A DNA stretch of 64,000 nucleotides from Yersinia artesiana (GTDB taxonomy: Bacteria; Pseudomonadota; Gammaproteobacteria; Enterobacterales; Enterobacteriaceae): the NCBI RefSeq assembly GCF_902726545.1, contig NZ_CACVAD010000008.1, positions 44,075-108,074 on the forward strand, written 5' to 3'. The translations under genes and the position numbers were made by a program. Position 1 is the stretch's first letter. Each line of letters opens with the position of its first letter. The notes under the pieces are model-generated. The model did no database searches. It was not told the DNA's origin and saw only the letters and a list, made by a program, of their open reading frames with translations. Below, piece by piece: positions 31,917 to 42,434 of this stretch.

Positions 31917-32903
31917 ATGATTAACATGATGTTTTCACCACTAGCGCGCAGAACAGCCATGCATAAGAGTGATAAGAAATTAGATCAAGCCGCCCGAGCG
32001 GCCTGGATGTATTACGTAGCCGGTCAAACACAACATGAAATTGCTGAAGCGCTCGGGGTTTCTCGCCAGGTAGCTCAGCGGTTGGTGGCCTGTGCCATCG
32101 ATAACGGGCTGGTGAGTGTCAGCATCGCCCATCCGGTGGGGCGCTGTATGGCGCTGGCGGATCAACTGCAAAAGCACTACGGATTACATCAGTGCCAGGT
32201 AGTGCCAAGCCAGGGGATGGACAGTGCGGGCGTGCAACGGGCTATCGCCGTGGTGGGGGCCGAGGTGATGGCGCAGTTTCTGCGGCAAGAGCAACCACTG
32301 GTGATTGGTGTGGGGTCCGGGCGCAGCTTAAAAGCGGCTATTGATGAGTTGCCGGATTTGGAACGCCCACAGCACAGTTGCGTTTCCCTGATTGGGGCAA
32401 TAGCTGCTGATGGTTCTTGTACCCGCTATGATGTGCCGTTATGGATGGCGGAGAAAACTCAAGGCCGCTATTTTATTTTGCCCGCGCCGCTTTTTGCGGA
32501 TAGCGCGGCAGATCGTGACCTGTGGTGTAATCATCGGATTTACCGCACGGTGACCGAGAAAGCAGCGCAAGCTGATGTGACTTTTATTGGCATTGGTTCA
32601 ATGGGTTATCATTGCCCGCTGCACAAAGATGGCTTTATTTCACAGCATGATGTGGCGCAACTGACGGCATCCAATGTGGTGGCTGAAATGTTGGGTAATT
32701 TCATCGATATCAATGGTCAGCGGGTAAGCTACGAGCTGGATCAGCGTTTAACCAGTGCCAGCCTGCGTATTCGGCCGGAAAAACCGGTTATTGCTATTGC
32801 GGGCGGTGCAGAGAAACATCAAGCTATCAAAGCCGCTCTTAGGGGGCATTGGGTGAATGGTCTGGTGACGGACGAAGAGAGCGCCATCGCGCTGCTGGCG
32901 TAG
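31917..32903 (+). CDS. dalR: SorC/DeoR-like sugar-binding regulator DalR
   Basis: Encodes a 328-aa regulator. An N-terminal HTH (residues about 22-60, AAWMYYVAGQTQHEIAEALGVSRQVAQRLV) is followed by a sugar-binding domain (about 75-328) with GVGSGRSLKAAID and GAIAADGS. It belongs to the SorC family, like Klebsiella DalR, and likely represses dalDKT until arabinitol is present. The start is uncertain: an in-frame ATG at 31959 gives a 314-aa protein that begins closer to the HTH. It is divergent from dalD across about 170 bp that carries repeats of AGCATAAGCTC and GGGCATTTGCTC type, possible operators. Confidence 0.85.
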   Translation: MINMMFSPLARRTAMHKSDKKLDQAARAAWMYYVAGQTQHEIAEALGVSRQVAQRLVACAIDNGLVSVSIAHPVGRCMALADQLQKHYGLHQCQVVPSQGMDSAGVQRAIAVVGAEVMAQFLRQEQPLVIGVGSGRSLKAAIDELPDLERPQHSCVSLIGAIAADGSCTRYDVPLWMAEKTQGRYFILPAPLFADSAADRDLWCNHRIYRTVTEKAAQADVTFIGIGSMGYHCPLHKDGFISQHDVAQLTASNVVAEMLGNFIDINGQRVSYELDQRLTSASLRIRPEKPVIAIAGGAEKHQAIKAALRGHWVNGLVTDEESAIALLA

Positions 32904-32920
32904 TAGCAGACGATAAAAAA

Positions 32921-32938
32921 ACGCGCCCAGGGGCGCGT
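32921..32938 (-). terminator. Terminator for azoR, shared with dalR
   Basis: ACGCGCC pairs with GGCGCGT (7 bp or more, 4-nt loop). On the minus strand it is followed by seven Ts, so it mainly terminates azoR; it also lies 17 bp after the dalR stop. Confidence 0.8.
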
Positions 32939-33035
32939 AATCATTCAATAACACTACTGGGTAAAAACGAGGGTAATACCAGGTCATTCAGTCACGCATC
33001 AGCAGAGACACCTGCCGATGCATGAAAGTCATTCA

Positions 33036-33650
<615 letters not shown>

Positions 33651-33839
33651 TTAACAGGTAACAGAGACTTAGGCGATACGCCCTTTCAATGAGATACACT
33701 TTATTCAACTTTCTCTATCAGTGATAGCGCAATATTTTGCGTTCTTTGTTCGATTTTATTGAATGATGATAATCAGATAGCTCAGTATCCGCCGGTTACA
33801 GCACCAACCCTGGCTGTGTTACCCTATATGACAAGGGCT

Positions 33840-33966
<127 letters not shown>

Positions 33967-34117
33967 TATAATTAAAAACTATGGATTACTCGTAGAGGAT
34001 TAGCCGATCAAGAATTGACATCAATTAATAAAAAACAATGGCTAATCAAATTCATAGTATGAAATCATTGAGCTGACACCTTGCGTCTCAGCCGCATCGT
34101 AACAAGGAATATTGAAC

Positions 34118-37100
34118 GTGAAATCTTCGCTCGCAGCATTATCCTCGCAACTCGGTGAGTTGATGCTCCGTGACCAACAGCGTATGCGGCGTCGGCTGCA
34201 AGGCGCACGAAAAGTCCATAATCCCGAGGCTGTAGAGGCGATTACCCGCGAAATCGAAGCTGAGATTGCCACGGCAATGCAGCGGGTTAACAGTCGTCGG
34301 GCGGCGTGTCCGGCTATCTCGTATCCCGAGAATTTACCGGTCAGTCAGAAGAAACAAGATATCTATAATGCTATTCGCGACAATCAGGTGGTCATTGTTG
34401 CTGGTGAAACCGGTTCTGGTAAAACCACACAATTACCAAAAATCTGCCTGGAATTGGGGCGTGGTGTTAAAGGGGTCATCGGCCATACCCAGCCGCGTCG
34501 TCTTGCTGCCCGTACTGTGGCAAATCGTATTGCTGATGAGCTAGACACCTCACTTGGCGGCTGTGTCGGTTATAAAGTGCGATTTAATGATCAAGTGGGC
34601 GAGAATACCCTCGTGAAGTTGATGACTGACGGTATTTTGCTGGCTGAAATTCAGCAAGACCGCCTGTTGATGCAATATGACACCTTGATTATTGATGAAG
34701 CGCATGAGCGCAGCCTGAACATTGATTTCATCTTGGGGTATTTGCGGGAGTTATTGCCAAAGCGCCCTGATCTGAAAGTGATTATCACTTCGGCGACCAT
34801 TGACCCGCAGCGCTTTTCGAGCCATTTCAATAATGCGCCTATTATCGAAGTCTCTGGCCGTACCTACCCGGTGGAAGTGCGCTATCGGCCGATCGTGGAT
34901 GATGCCGATGATGTTGAGCGCGATCAGTTACAGGCGATTTTTGATGCGGTAGATGAACTGGGGCGTGAAAGTCCCGGCGATATCCTGATATTTATGAGTG
35001 GTGAGCGGGAAATTCGTGATACTGCTGACGCGCTGATGAAACAGAATTTGCCACATACCGAAGTGCTGCCGCTGTATGCTCGCTTATCCAATAGTGAGCA
35101 AAATAGGGTGTTTCAGTCTCATCATGGGCGGCGCATTGTGCTGGCGACTAACGTGGCGGAAACTTCACTCACCGTGCCGGGCATCAAGTATGTTATCGAT
35201 CCCGGCACCGCACGTATCAGCCGCTATAGTTTCCGTACCAAAGTTCAGCGGTTGCCGATTGAACCGATTTCACAAGCCTCGGCTAATCAGCGCAAAGGCC
35301 GCTGTGGCCGTGTCTCTGACGGTATCTGTATCCGTCTTTATTCCGAGCAAGATTTCCTTTCACGCCCTGAATTCACAGATCCGGAAATTCTGCGCACCAA
35401 TTTGGCCTCCGTTATCCTGCAAATGACCTCATTAGGGTTAGGGGATATCGCGGCCTTCCCATTTGTGGAGGCACCGGACAAGCGCAATATTCAAGATGGC
35501 GTGCGGCTGCTGGAAGAATTGGGTGCTATCCAGACGGCCAGTAACGGCCATCAGCAACTAACACCGCTAGGTCGTCAATTAGCCCAATTGCCGGTTGATC
35601 CCCGTTTGGCTCGAATGGTGCTGGAAGCCCAGAAAAGTGGCAGTGTGCGGGAATTGATGATCATCACCTCGGCGTTGTCTATCCAGGATCCGCGTGAACG
35701 TCCGATGGATAAACAACAGGCCTCCGATGAAAAACATCGACGTTTTGCCGATAAAGACTCTGATTTCCTGGCATTTGTTAATCTATGGGATTACCTGAAA
35801 CAGCAGCAAAAAGAGCTGTCATCGGCGCAATTCCGTAAATTATGCCGCAGCGATTTCCTGAACTATTTGCGGGTGCGCGAATGGCAGGATATCTATACCC
35901 AACTGCGTCAGGTGGTGAAAGAGTTGGGTATTCCGGTCAATAGCGTCGCCGCAGACTATCGCAGTGTTCATACAGCCATTCTGACTGGGTTGCTGTCACA
36001 TATCGGCCAGAAAGATGTTGAAAAGCAAGAATATACTGGTGCACGCAATGCCCGTTTTGCCATCTTCCCAGGCTCTGGTTTATTCAAAAAACCGCCAAAG
36101 TGGTGCATGGTGGCCGAATTGGTCGAAACCAGCCGTTTATGGGGGCGCATTGCGGCTCGAATTGAACCGGAATGGATCGAACCCTTGGCACAACATTTGG
36201 TTAAACATCACTATAGCGATCCACATTGGGAGAAAGCACCAGGGGCGGTGATGGCCAGTGAGAAAGTGACCTTATTCGGGTTGCCTATCGTCACTGAGCG
36301 CAAGATCAACTATGGGCCAATTGATCCGCCGCTGTGTCGCGAGTTGTTTATCCGTCATGGCTTGGTTGAAGGGGATTGGCAGACGCGCCATGCTTTCTTC
36401 CGCGCCAATTTAAAGCTATTGGCTGAAGTTGAAGAATTGGAGCACAAATCTCGCCGCCGCGACATTCTGGTTGATGACGAGACATTGTTTAACTTCTATG
36501 ACCAGCGTATTAGCCGTGATGTTATTTCTGCACGTCATTTTGATAGCTGGTGGAAGAAAACCAGCCAGACCCAGCCGGAGTTGCTCAATTTTGAAAAAAC
36601 CATGCTTATCAAGGATGGTGCAAACAAAGTTAACCCGCTGGATTACCCGAACTTTTGGTATCAAGGGTCGCTCAAACTACGACTTTCTTATCAATTTGAA
36701 CCCGGTACGGATGCTGATGGGGTCACAGTCCATATCCCACTGCCTATCCTGAATCAGGTTCAGGAAGAGGGGTTTGACTGGCAGATTCCGGGGATCCGCC
36801 GTGAGTTGGTGGTGGCGCTCATCAAGTCGCTACCTAAGCCGGTTCGGCGCAATTTTGTACCCGCACCTAATTATGCCGAGGCATTCTTAGCGCGGGCAAC
36901 CCCGTTGGAAACCAGTCTGCTGGATGCATTAGAGCGCGAGTTACGGCGTATGACAGGAGTGACGGTGTCACGCGAAAGCTGGCAGTGGGAGCAAGTCCCC
37001 GACCACCTAAAAATGACCTTCCGCGTGGTGGATGATAAAAACCGAACTTTGCGTGAGGGGAAAGACCTTGCTGCCCTGAAGCTCCAACTCCAGGAGAAAG

Positions 37101-38005
37101 TACAAGAGACGCTTTCAGCGGTTGCCGATGACGGTATTGAGCAAAATAACTTACATATCTGGAGCTTTGGCTCGCTTCCGGTGTGCTACGAGCAACGCCG
37201 TGGTGGATACGAAGTTAAAGCATACCCGGCACTGGTGGATGAGAAAGACAGTGTTGCGATTCGCTTATTTGATACAGAAGCCCAACAGCAACAGGCCATG
37301 TGGCAGGGAACACGCCGTTTATTGCTGCTAAATATTCCTTCTCCGATTAAGTATTTACATGAAAAGTTGCCGAATAAATCCAAACTTGGCCTCTATTTCA
37401 ATACTTATGGCAAAGTGATGGATCTAATTGACGATTGCATTGCTTGTGGGGTGGATAAACTCGTGGCGCAATATGGTGGGCCGGTATGGCAAGAGGCTGA
37501 TTTTGCTCGGCTACAAGAAAAAGTTCGGGCCGAATTAAACGATACTGTGGTGGATATTGCCAAACAAGTTGAACAGATCCTGACTACCGTATTCAGCATT
37601 AATAAGCGTTTAAAAGGCCGGGTCGATATCTCGCAAGCATTAGCGCTTTCCGATATCAAAGCACAGCTTGGTGGCCTGATTTATCGCGGATTTGTCACCA
37701 ATAATGGTTGGAAACGCTTACCGGATACATTGCGCTATCTGCACGCCATTGAGCGACGGATGGAGAAGTTAGCCGTAGATCCTCATCGTGATCGTGCCCA
37801 AATGCAACGGGTGGAACATGTACAGCAGACGTGGCAGCAATGGCTCAACAAATTGCCGCCTAAACGTCAACAAGATGAAGACGTTAAAGAAGTTCGTTGG
37901 ATGATTGAAGAGTTGCGCGTGAGTTTATTTGCCCAACAATTGGGAACACCGTATCCGATTTCAGATAAGCGGATTTTACAGACTATCGAACAACTCTCTG
38001 CCTGA
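34118..38005 (+). CDS. hrpA: ATP-dependent RNA helicase HrpA
   Basis: Encodes a 1295-aa DEAH-box helicase, close in length to the 1300-aa E. coli protein. Motif I GETGSGKTTQ (near residue 89), II DEAH (near 193), III SATIDP (near 225) and VI QRKGRCGRV (near 392) are intact, followed by the winged-helix, HA2, OB-fold and the long C-terminal domain (DUF3418) that is particular to HrpA. A GTG start at 34118 is chosen because AAGGA lies 9 bp upstream; an in-frame TTG at 34112 is an alternative. It acts on mRNA and, in E. coli, resolves stalled ribosomes. Ends with QQLGTPYPISDKRILQ. Confidence 0.95.
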   Translation: MKSSLAALSSQLGELMLRDQQRMRRRLQGARKVHNPEAVEAITREIEAEIATAMQRVNSRRAACPAISYPENLPVSQKKQDIYNAIRDNQVVIVAGETGSGKTTQLPKICLELGRGVKGVIGHTQPRRLAARTVANRIADELDTSLGGCVGYKVRFNDQVGENTLVKLMTDGILLAEIQQDRLLMQYDTLIIDEAHERSLNIDFILGYLRELLPKRPDLKVIITSATIDPQRFSSHFNNAPIIEVSGRTYPVEVRYRPIVDDADDVERDQLQAIFDAVDELGRESPGDILIFMSGEREIRDTADALMKQNLPHTEVLPLYARLSNSEQNRVFQSHHGRRIVLATNVAETSLTVPGIKYVIDPGTARISRYSFRTKVQRLPIEPISQASANQRKGRCGRVSDGICIRLYSEQDFLSRPEFTDPEILRTNLASVILQMTSLGLGDIAAFPFVEAPDKRNIQDGVRLLEELGAIQTASNGHQQLTPLGRQLAQLPVDPRLARMVLEAQKSGSVRELMIITSALSIQDPRERPMDKQQASDEKHRRFADKDSDFLAFVNLWDYLKQQQKELSSAQFRKLCRSDFLNYLRVREWQDIYTQLRQVVKELGIPVNSVAADYRSVHTAILTGLLSHIGQKDVEKQEYTGARNARFAIFPGSGLFKKPPKWCMVAELVETSRLWGRIAARIEPEWIEPLAQHLVKHHYSDPHWEKAPGAVMASEKVTLFGLPIVTERKINYGPIDPPLCRELFIRHGLVEGDWQTRHAFFRANLKLLAEVEELEHKSRRRDILVDDETLFNFYDQRISRDVISARHFDSWWKKTSQTQPELLNFEKTMLIKDGANKVNPLDYPNFWYQGSLKLRLSYQFEPGTDADGVTVHIPLPILNQVQEEGFDWQIPGIRRELVVALIKSLPKPVRRNFVPAPNYAEAFLARATPLETSLLDALERELRRMTGVTVSRESWQWEQVPDHLKMTFRVVDDKNRTLREGKDLAALKLQLQEKVQETLSAVADDGIEQNNLHIWSFGSLPVCYEQRRGGYEVKAYPALVDEKDSVAIRLFDTEAQQQQAMWQGTRRLLLLNIPSPIKYLHEKLPNKSKLGLYFNTYGKVMDLIDDCIACGVDKLVAQYGGPVWQEADFARLQEKVRAELNDTVVDIAKQVEQILTTVFSINKRLKGRVDISQALALSDIKAQLGGLIYRGFVTNNGWKRLPDTLRYLHAIERRMEKLAVDPHRDRAQMQRVEHVQQTWQQWLNKLPPKRQQDEDVKEVRWMIEELRVSLFAQQLGTPYPISDKRILQTIEQLSA

Positions 38006-38022
38006 TGGTTAATCAAGATGAT

Positions 38023-38058
38023 TCCGCGCCTGAGACAATGACTCAGACGCGGAGTTTT
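38023..38058 (+). terminator. Terminator after hrpA
   Basis: TCCGCGCCTGAG pairs with CTCAGACGCGGA (one mismatch) around a 7-nt loop, followed by GTTTTT. It lies 17 bp past the hrpA stop. The remaining 38060-38343 sequence holds only the likely promoter of the toxin-antitoxin pair. Confidence 0.85.
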
Positions 38059-38343
38059 TCAGTCGTTAGTTCCCGTTTCCACGCCCGTATTTATATCATT
38101 TAAATCCTCTCATTTGTGTCTCAAATATGTAATTGATGAAACCTGCTGATTTTCATGCGAAGCCTCTCGAAAACTCTCAATTAACTCACCTATTGCGCGG
38201 CAAGATTATTGCCTTCGGTCTTCAACTACGGCTATATCTGCCATGGCATTCAGACGGCTTGTTAAAAGTTTGTCTGATTGTGGGTCACCATATTTGATTA
38301 CAGTTGGTGAGTTTGATAGAGTTTTCGGCAGCAAGGATTGCTT

Positions 38344-38673
38344 ATGTATACGATTAGTTTGTTGCGGTTGGCACAAAAAGAATTGTTTAAATTACCTGCG
38401 GGGATACAGGCGGCTCTGATTAAGGCTCTTGATGAGTTAGAGGCTTATGGTCATGAGTTGAAAGAACCTGTAGTGCGGGATATAGGGAAAGGGCTGAAAG
38501 AATTGAGGGTCAGTGCAAAGGAAGGTTGCGGGCGTGGTTTTTTCTTTTACCAGGCCGAACAGCAGATTTATATCATTCACATCTTGCAGAAGAAAACGCA
38601 AAAGACCCCAAGACGGACACTGATGTTGGCTTATCAGCGTATGAAGGAACTCAAACGGAGATTGCTGCCATGA
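38344..38673 (+). CDS. HigB/RelE-like toxin (Gp49 family)
   Basis: Encodes a 109-aa toxin of the HigB/Gp49 group, translation-dependent mRNA cleaving enzymes. MYTISLLRLAQKELFKLP and the segment KGLKELRVSAKEGCGRGFFFYQ...YIIHILQKKTQKTP (with basic residues for RNA cleavage) are the recognisable motifs. The ATG at 38344 fits the family N-terminus; an upstream TTG at 38338 is in frame. The toxin comes first and overlaps the antitoxin by 4 bp (ATGA), the reversed order typical of HigBA. The activity is inferred from family. Confidence 0.85.
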   Translation: MYTISLLRLAQKELFKLPAGIQAALIKALDELEAYGHELKEPVVRDIGKGLKELRVSAKEGCGRGFFFYQAEQQIYIIHILQKKTQKTPRRTLMLAYQRMKELKRRLLP

Positions 38674-38993
38674 AAAAACAAGATGATTTTGACATTCTTC
38701 CTTTTTCTGAGGTTAAAGCGAACGCTTTAAATCACCCTCAGGTAAATGAAGCGTATTCTGACCTGCAGATTAGACAAGCCATGATGACGGAGCTTAAGGC
38801 TGCTCGCCAGCGATGCAATTTGACTCAAGAAGACATTGCCCAGAGAGCGGGGCTGAAGAAACAAAATATTAGCCGGATGGAAAAAGGTATCATTTCGCCT
38901 AATCTCACGACATTGAGTCGATATGCCGCAGCATTAGGTGGGACTTTTGTTTTTAAATTTAATCAAAAGCCCCATTACAGCAGTAAGAAATAA
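38670..38993 (+). CDS. HigA-like Xre antitoxin
   Basis: Encodes a 107-aa antitoxin with a C-terminal HTH_3/Xre domain (residues about 38-95, LTQEDIAQRAGLKKQNISRMEKG) and an N-terminal extension of about 35 residues. CGGAG lies 10 bp before the ATG. The 4-bp overlap with the toxin gene indicates coupled translation. The pair is not part of the E. coli backbone between hrpA and ydgD. Confidence 0.87.
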   Translation: MKKQDDFDILPFSEVKANALNHPQVNEAYSDLQIRQAMMTELKAARQRCNLTQEDIAQRAGLKKQNISRMEKGIISPNLTTLSRYAAALGGTFVFKFNQKPHYSSKK

Positions 38994-39039
38994 TTTAATT
39001 TAGTGCTAATTAATGTTGATCACATGGTCTTTGTCTTTT

Positions 39040-39873
39040 TTATTTAGCTGCTTTATTAGCGAGCGTTTTTAATCGGTCTTTTATGGCTGTGACCGCTAAA
39101 GCTCGGTTATCCGCCAGATAACGGTCTTTAGCGGCGGGAGCTGAGCTCTGAATGGCAATCAAGGACCATTTCTCGCCATTTTTCAGTAACAGGGGCGAGC
39201 CGCTATCGCCGGGTAATGTATCGCATTGATGAGAAAGTACACCTTGCTGCGCCCAGCCGGTGATCAGGCAATTTTCATGACTATAGAGAGTATCCAGGTG
39301 GTCAAGTGGATAACCCGCTTGTGTTATTTTACGGTCAACTTGTTTAAGCGCTTGGGTTAATTCATTAGCGGTTCCATCCCACAATGGCAACGGCTTGATA
39401 GGAATAGGCTTTTTACTAGTTAACCGAATAAGAGCATAGTCATATGCAGCAGCAGCGGGTGGAACTATCCAGCCGTCGCCGTCAGGTTTGAGTTTCTTAC
39501 CCAATTTGGCATCAACCAGGGTTTCCAGATTCGTAATTTGATACTTCCAATGACCGTTGTGCGAAATAAACCGTAAGGCGACTGCACGATCAATCTTACC
39601 TGGAGGGGCTAATACACAATGCCCAGCGGTAAGTGCGAGGCGAGGGGAGATTAATGTCGCAGTACAAAGGTTGCCACTGGCCGTTTCAACTTGCCCGATG
39701 GCTTGCCATGGCCATTGTGAGCCATCAGTGACCGCAGTACGATCATCTTTACCAAAAAATAGGGTGGTTTGATCGGCAATACTGCTGTCGTCATTTGACG
39801 TGTCAGTGGAGGGAAGGGCATAAGCCACAGAAAGAGGTAACAGACTTAATAGTAGTAATGAAGATAAACGCAT
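39040..39873 (-). CDS. ydgD: Secreted trypsin-like serine protease YdgD
   Basis: Encodes a 277-aa S1 family protease with a signal peptide (residues 1-19, ending AYA). The catalytic triad is visible: His in LTAGHC (near residue 97), Asp in YDYALIRL (near 146) and Ser in LPGDSGSPL (near 219). It is a periplasmic enzyme; its substrate is unknown. In E. coli ydgD neighbours asr, as here. A run of more than 400 bp upstream (39874-40274) is AT-rich, with no gene recognised apart from the asr terminator at 40193-40214. Confidence 0.9.
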   Translation of the reverse strand: MRLSSLLLLSLLPLSVAYALPSTDTSNDDSSIADQTTLFFGKDDRTAVTDGSQWPWQAIGQVETASGNLCTATLISPRLALTAGHCVLAPPGKIDRAVALRFISHNGHWKYQITNLETLVDAKLGKKLKPDGDGWIVPPAAAAYDYALIRLTSKKPIPIKPLPLWDGTANELTQALKQVDRKITQAGYPLDHLDTLYSHENCLITGWAQQGVLSHQCDTLPGDSGSPLLLKNGEKWSLIAIQSSAPAAKDRYLADNRALAVTAIKDRLKTLANKAAK

Positions 39874-40192
39874 AAAAAATTAGCCTGCCTTATTCCCAAA
39901 AGGGGGATTTATTCACAAACCTGAGACCTACTGGTTAAGCTGCTAATCACAAGCTTCCCTACTGCTAACTATAGACACAATTAGCTATGTAGTATGTTGT
40001 CAGTATTTGATTTTTCAATAAATTTAGCACGATATAAATCACTTATACCTTAAACAATACACCTACAGCTTGAAGCACCACATCTATACTCTATAAATAA
40101 AAAAACAATGTGGTCAGCCCACAAATAATTAATATAGTCAGAGTGATTTCAAATAAATAACGGCGCAGCATTATCAGCACTCCTGATAAAAA

Positions 40193-40214
40193 ACACCCGG
40201 AGAACCGGGTGTTG
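40193..40214 (-). terminator. Terminator after asr
   Basis: A perfect 9-bp stem, AACACCCGG paired with CCGGGTGTT, has a 4-nt loop. On the minus strand it is followed by TTTTTT. It lies 60 bp after the asr stop. Confidence 0.85.
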
Positions 40215-40274
40215 AGCGAGTGAAGCTGTTGCAGGTCAATCGTAAAAAGCTGTCTTCAGCTAGCTTTTTCGACT

Positions 40275-40517
40275 TTATTTTGCGGCGGGAACTGCTGCCG
40301 GGGCAGATTTGGCATGTGTCGCTTTTGGTACTGGCGCGGCTTTCTCTGTTTTCTTCACCGATTTGGTCGATTTTTTGTGATGCATAGTCTTGGCTGGAGC
40401 ACTATGAGCCACTGGTGCACCTGCCATTGGCGCTGCAGGTGCAACGGTATCGGCGGCGAATGCGATAGAAGACATACCCAAGGTTGCAGCAACAATCAGA
40501 GCTAATACTGTTTTCAT
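40275..40517 (-). CDS. asr: Acid shock protein Asr
   Basis: Encodes an 80-aa periplasmic protein. The signal peptide (1-21, ending AFA) is followed by an Ala, Pro, Lys and His rich mature part ([32 protein letters not shown]), the Asr signature. Asr is strongly induced at low pH and phosphate starvation through RstA and PhoB; it is shorter than the E. coli protein. AGGAATAAATC precedes the ATG. The RstA-like box at 40620-40633 lies about 105 bp upstream of the start. Confidence 0.92.
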   Translation of the reverse strand: MKTVLALIVAATLGMSSIAFAADTVAPAAPMAGAPVAHSAPAKTMHHKKSTKSVKKTEKAAPVPKATHAKSAPAAVPAAK

Positions 40518-40619
40518 GATTTATTCCTCAGTGTTCTGTTTGCATATCGGCCCCGTTGGGTCGTTGTAATGAGAATAGAGTAAATGGTTTGTGGCTTCCG
40601 TGAGTCATTGGTTTCGGCT

Positions 40620-40633
40620 TGTAACCGATTGTA
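40620..40633 (-). promoter_or_regulatory. RstA box upstream of asr
   Basis: On the minus strand TACAATCGGTTACA matches the RstA consensus TACATNTNGTTACA at 10 of 12 fixed positions. A -10-like TACTCT lies about 35 bp nearer asr. The RstA gene is 3 kb away. RstA control of asr is established in E. coli; the site here is an inference from sequence. Confidence 0.6.
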
Positions 40634-40859
40634 CAGAACTGATTGTTATGACGAATAACCCACTCTTCATTCAGTTTATGCCGTGCCGCTACGCGCTTTT
40701 TATTGTAGAGATAGAAAGAAAGTGGAGAAGAATAATAACGCCATTTGATTTGTTGAAAACTCCATTTTAGTTACAACATACATTTGGTGGTTATCTAAAA
40801 AGTGATCTCTGGAGGCACATACAAATTTGTAACGGAAATGACATTTATATTCAGCAGAG

Positions 40860-40892
40860 CGGTACTGCTGCCTCAAAGGAAGGGCAGTACCG
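40860..40892 (-). terminator. Stem-loop after the M32 carboxypeptidase gene
   Basis: A 9-bp stem, CGGTACTGC paired with GCAGTACCG, around a 15-nt loop 24 bp after the stop codon. There is no good U-run, so its strength is unclear. The remaining sequence between 40518 and 40859 shows no gene apart from the asr promoter. Confidence 0.5.
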
Positions 40893-40915
40893 AAGTCAGC
40901 TATCTGGGGAGGAAA

Positions 40916-42397
40916 TTATAAATAACGGCGTTCTAAGTGCTCGCGGAAAAAGCGAGGGTTAAGTGATTCAACGGTTGCTTTGGTAATCAACTCTGCAGTT
41001 GAGTAACGGCTTCCGTGTTGCCAGATATTTTTCTGTAACCAATTAAATAGCTTACTCAGATCGCCATTGGCAATATTGCTATCTAATTCAGGGATAGCTT
41101 CACGCGCGGTTTGGAATAGTTGAGCCGCATACATGGCACCCAGAGTATAGGTTGGGAAATAACCAAAAGCGCCATCCGTCCAATGGATATCTTGCATACA
41201 GCCATTACGGTAATTTCCTTCGGTATTTATTCCGAGGTATTGTTGCATCTTCTCATTCCACAGCGCGGGGATATCATCCACCTCGATTTCACCGCTAATT
41301 AACGCTTTTTCAATCTCATAGCGCAAAATCACATGAGCAGGGTAGCTAACTTCATCGGCATCGACCCGAATGAAGCCGGTTTTGACGCGTTGATTCAAGG
41401 CAGTGAAGTTTTGCTGGTTAAAAGCCGGTTGCTCGCCGAATTGCTGTATAACCAAAGGCCGGATGACTTGCAGAAATTCTTTGCTGCGCGCTAATTGCAT
41501 TTCAAACAGTAAACTTTGAGATTCATGAATTGCGGTTGAGCGTGCATGTGATATTGGTTGGCCTAACCATTCGCGAGGCAAATTCTGCTCATACCGCGCA
41601 TGGCCCGTTTCATGAACAATCCCCATTAACGCACTGAGAAACTCTTGTTCGTTATAACGAGTAGTGATGCGTACATCTTGCGGAACACCTCCGCAGAATG
41701 GGTGCACACTGACATCGACTCGTCCACCGTCGAAATCGAAGCCCAACACTTTCATCACATTCAAGCCAAGTTGACGCTGTTTTTCCAGGTCAAATGGCCC
41801 TTGCGGTATCAGGCAGGTTTCATTTGCTTGCCTGGCGATCACTTTTTGCAATAACGCCGGTAGCCATTGTTTCAGGTCGCCAAAGATACGGTCCAAATCC
41901 GCACTATTCGTGCCCGGCTCATATAAATTCAACAATGCATCATAGCGCGATGTCCCAGCCGCTTGAGCCCGAATTGCCGCTTCTTCACGGCTTAACTTGA
42001 CCACTTCACGTAGATTTTCAGCAAAACCATGCCAGTCATTTGCAATGCGCTGCTGTCGCCATGCGTGCTCACAACGCGCACCTGCTAATGATTTTGCCTC
42101 AACCAAAGCCTCTGGTACTAACACCGCATTATTGTAATGCCGGCGCATCTCGCGCAAATTTGCTTGCTCGATATCATCCAGCGTTTCTTGTTCCGCTTGT
42201 TGCAACCATTCGCCGACCTGTTTGGCCGTCAGAATCTGGTGTTGCAGCACATTGAGCTCAGCCATTGCCTCTGAGCGAGCAAGATTTCCTTTGGGTGGCA
42301 TCATTGTTTGCATATCCCAGCCGGCAATGGCGGATAAGTGCTCAAAGCGGGAGAGGCGTGTAAATGTGGTGCGCAGGTTCTGATAAGCAGTGGTCAT
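40916..42397 (-). CDS. M32 family metallocarboxypeptidase (Taq type)
   Basis: Encodes a 493-aa zinc carboxypeptidase. The HEXXH motif is HETGH, within MGIVHETGHARYEQNLP, with the third ligand in STAIHESQSLLFEMQLARS downstream. DRIFGDLKQWLP and the NTEGNYRNGCMQDIHW block also match the M32 family. GGAG lies 6 bp before ATG 42397, which is preferred over the ATG 12 bp upstream, itself within the ribosome-binding site. The substrate is probably peptide C-termini. It lies 37 bp downstream of rstB, possibly read from it. Confidence 0.92.
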   Translation of the reverse strand: MTTAYQNLRTTFTRLSRFEHLSAIAGWDMQTMMPPKGNLARSEAMAELNVLQHQILTAKQVGEWLQQAEQETLDDIEQANLREMRRHYNNAVLVPEALVEAKSLAGARCEHAWRQQRIANDWHGFAENLREVVKLSREEAAIRAQAAGTSRYDALLNLYEPGTNSADLDRIFGDLKQWLPALLQKVIARQANETCLIPQGPFDLEKQRQLGLNVMKVLGFDFDGGRVDVSVHPFCGGVPQDVRITTRYNEQEFLSALMGIVHETGHARYEQNLPREWLGQPISHARSTAIHESQSLLFEMQLARSKEFLQVIRPLVIQQFGEQPAFNQQNFTALNQRVKTGFIRVDADEVSYPAHVILRYEIEKALISGEIEVDDIPALWNEKMQQYLGINTEGNYRNGCMQDIHWTDGAFGYFPTYTLGAMYAAQLFQTAREAIPELDSNIANGDLSKLFNWLQKNIWQHGSRYSTAELITKATVESLNPRFFREHLERRYL

Positions 42398-42434
42398 AAA
42401 ACACTCCATAAAGCTGATAGGCCAACTTATTTTA

